From Caballeronia pedi (GTDB taxonomy: Bacteria > Pseudomonadota > Gammaproteobacteria > Burkholderiales > Burkholderiaceae), in the NCBI RefSeq assembly GCF_001544915.2, contig NZ_FCOE02000003.1, positions 310,001 to 374,000 of the forward strand: 64,000 nucleotides of DNA, written 5' to 3'. This document shows positions 63,326-64,000 of the stretch, one piece after another. Each line of letters begins with the position of its first letter. The stretch's first letter is position 1. The notes under the pieces are model-generated. The model had not been told where the DNA came from. It saw only the letters and a program-made list of their open reading frames with translations, and did not search any database. The translations under genes were made by a program, and so were the position numbers.

Positions 63326-64000
63326 TCAAGCGGCCTGCTCCCAGTAAAGGTGCAGGAATCGCTGCACGTCAGCGTTTGTGACGGGGTATCGCTCGAGCCA
63401 TGCGTCGACCTCCTTCTGTGTGGCAAGGGTAACGTTGTTGCGGCGCGCCTTTTCTCTGGCTGTCTCGTTGAAGAACTGGTTCGTCGCAGCCCATTTTGAG
63501 AAATGCACACCCGGGTGCCGAAGCCTATACTCCGCTTCAGCACACACCACGTCTTTGACGCCCTCGTCGTTCAGGCAGGCGTTGATGGCACCCGAGCTTT
63601 TGCATTGAATGAGGTCTCCGGCATTGCCGGTGAAAGCAACCACATCGACACCGCCGTCGCGGGCCGGTGTCCGGTACACGGTCCGGAAGCCCTTCTTCTG
63701 CCAGACCGCCGCGACATACGCTTCGAAATAGTCCCATTCCATGCGCAGGACATCGTCTAGCGTTACCGCGCGGTTGAAGGTCTCGTCGTTAGCGCCGTCC
63801 GGGATGATGTCCTGGATGTTCCAGTCCGAGGGCATCACGGTGCCTGAGCCGTCGAGCATGTCGTTCGCGAGCCTGCGCTTAGAGTTCAGCAATTCGTTCA
63901 AGCGAACTTCGAACGTCTTGAAATCCTCTGCGCTCACAATGGGCAGGTAGACGAAGACTTCCCGCTTCTGGCCGATGCGATACGCGCGGTCTGTCGCCTG
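63326..64000 (-). CDS. C-terminus of a SNF2-type helicase fused to an Mrr-like nuclease domain (partial)
   Basis: The frame is open to the window edge. The first visible residues, read from 64000, are QATDRAYRIGQKREVFVYLPI, helicase motif VI of SNF2 proteins. A linker and a PD-(D/E)xK nuclease domain follow: WQKKGFRTVYRTPARDGGVD then FTGNAGDLIQCKSSG, with the Asp and the QCK of the active site. The protein ends YWEQAA. The 5' part lies beyond the window. Such fusions are typical of defence or restriction-like systems. Confidence 0.85.
   Translation of the reverse strand, partial: QATDRAYRIGQKREVFVYLPIVSAEDFKTFEVRLNELLNSKRRLANDMLDGSGTVMPSDWNIQDIIPDGANDETFNRAVTLDDVLRMEWDYFEAYVAAVWQKKGFRTVYRTPARDGGVDVVAFTGNAGDLIQCKSSGAINACLNDEGVKDVVCAEAEYRLRHPGVHFSKWAATNQFFNETAREKARRNNVTLATQKEVDAWLERYPVTNADVQRFLHLYWEQAA

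Overview
The window looks like the chromosome or megaplasmid of a Gram-negative betaproteobacterium of the Burkholderiaceae (Paraburkholderia/Caballeronia type). Evidence: GC-rich genes, a general-diffusion porin of the Burkholderia type, a histone-tailed HU protein, many LysR regulators, ribose-family ABC importers and an ACS-family MFS permease. No rRNA, tRNA or CRISPR array was seen.

Region 1 (about 1.1-14.1 kb and 18.7-26.3 kb) is a catabolic block. A minus-strand operon (7132 down to about 2170) encodes an intradiol hydroxyquinol 1,2-dioxygenase, a Dabb protein, maleylacetate reductase, a YciI-like protein, an SDR, a small unknown protein and an IolG-like dehydrogenase, with LysR genes on either side. 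Two ribose-type ABC importers follow. One (9.8-13.3 kb) has an ATPase gene broken by two apparent one-base deletions. The other (18.8-25.0 kb) looks intact and carries a Gfo/Idh dehydrogenase and a divergent TIM-barrel isomerase/epimerase or dehydratase. Four copies of one composite operator (TTCC-N7-GGAA dyad plus a downstream AT-rich box at fixed spacing) lie before the dioxygenase operon, the zinc dehydrogenase/importer operon, the second importer's ATPase operon and its binding-protein gene. This suggests one regulon joining sugar- or cyclitol-type uptake to ring cleavage.

Region 2 (14.4-18.6 kb) is a two-gene insert inside the catabolic block: a Rad50/AAA_13-like ATPase with a CxxC hook, and an HNH-nuclease-like protein. 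It is a candidate anti-phage module.

Region 3 (26.3-37.9 kb) holds a monooxygenase-fold protein, a DUF2971 protein, a complete 1950-bp IS21-family element with 6-bp target duplications, and a carboxylate-use cluster: porin, MFS permease and Tat-exported beta-propeller lactonase on the minus strand; aconitase, GntR regulator and a leaderless binding protein on the plus strand. A 26-bp dyad lies between lactonase and aconitase.

Region 4 (38-59.5 kb, plus the first kilobase) is an accessory island of small hypothetical genes and conflict-type enzymes. Its most interesting locus is a four-gene operon (41591 to 38589): a small protein with a Gly/Ser N-terminal tail, a PfkB-kinase/nucleoside-deoxyribosyltransferase fusion, a QueC-like enzyme and an HhH-GPD DNA glycosylase. 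This resembles, but does not match, the QueC-based parts of type IV CBASS and Qat. The island also has a SIR2 protein, a zinc-ribbon/cREC/UDG-like operon, P-loop kinases, a 2-TM protein beside an SH3 protein, and at least four families of duplicated small genes. Several genes are frameshifted or fragmentary.

Region 5 (59.8-64 kb) has an HU-like protein with a basic tail, an enlarged RmuC with four tandem 80-residue repeats, and the C-terminus of a SNF2 helicase fused to an Mrr-type nuclease, cut by the window edge.
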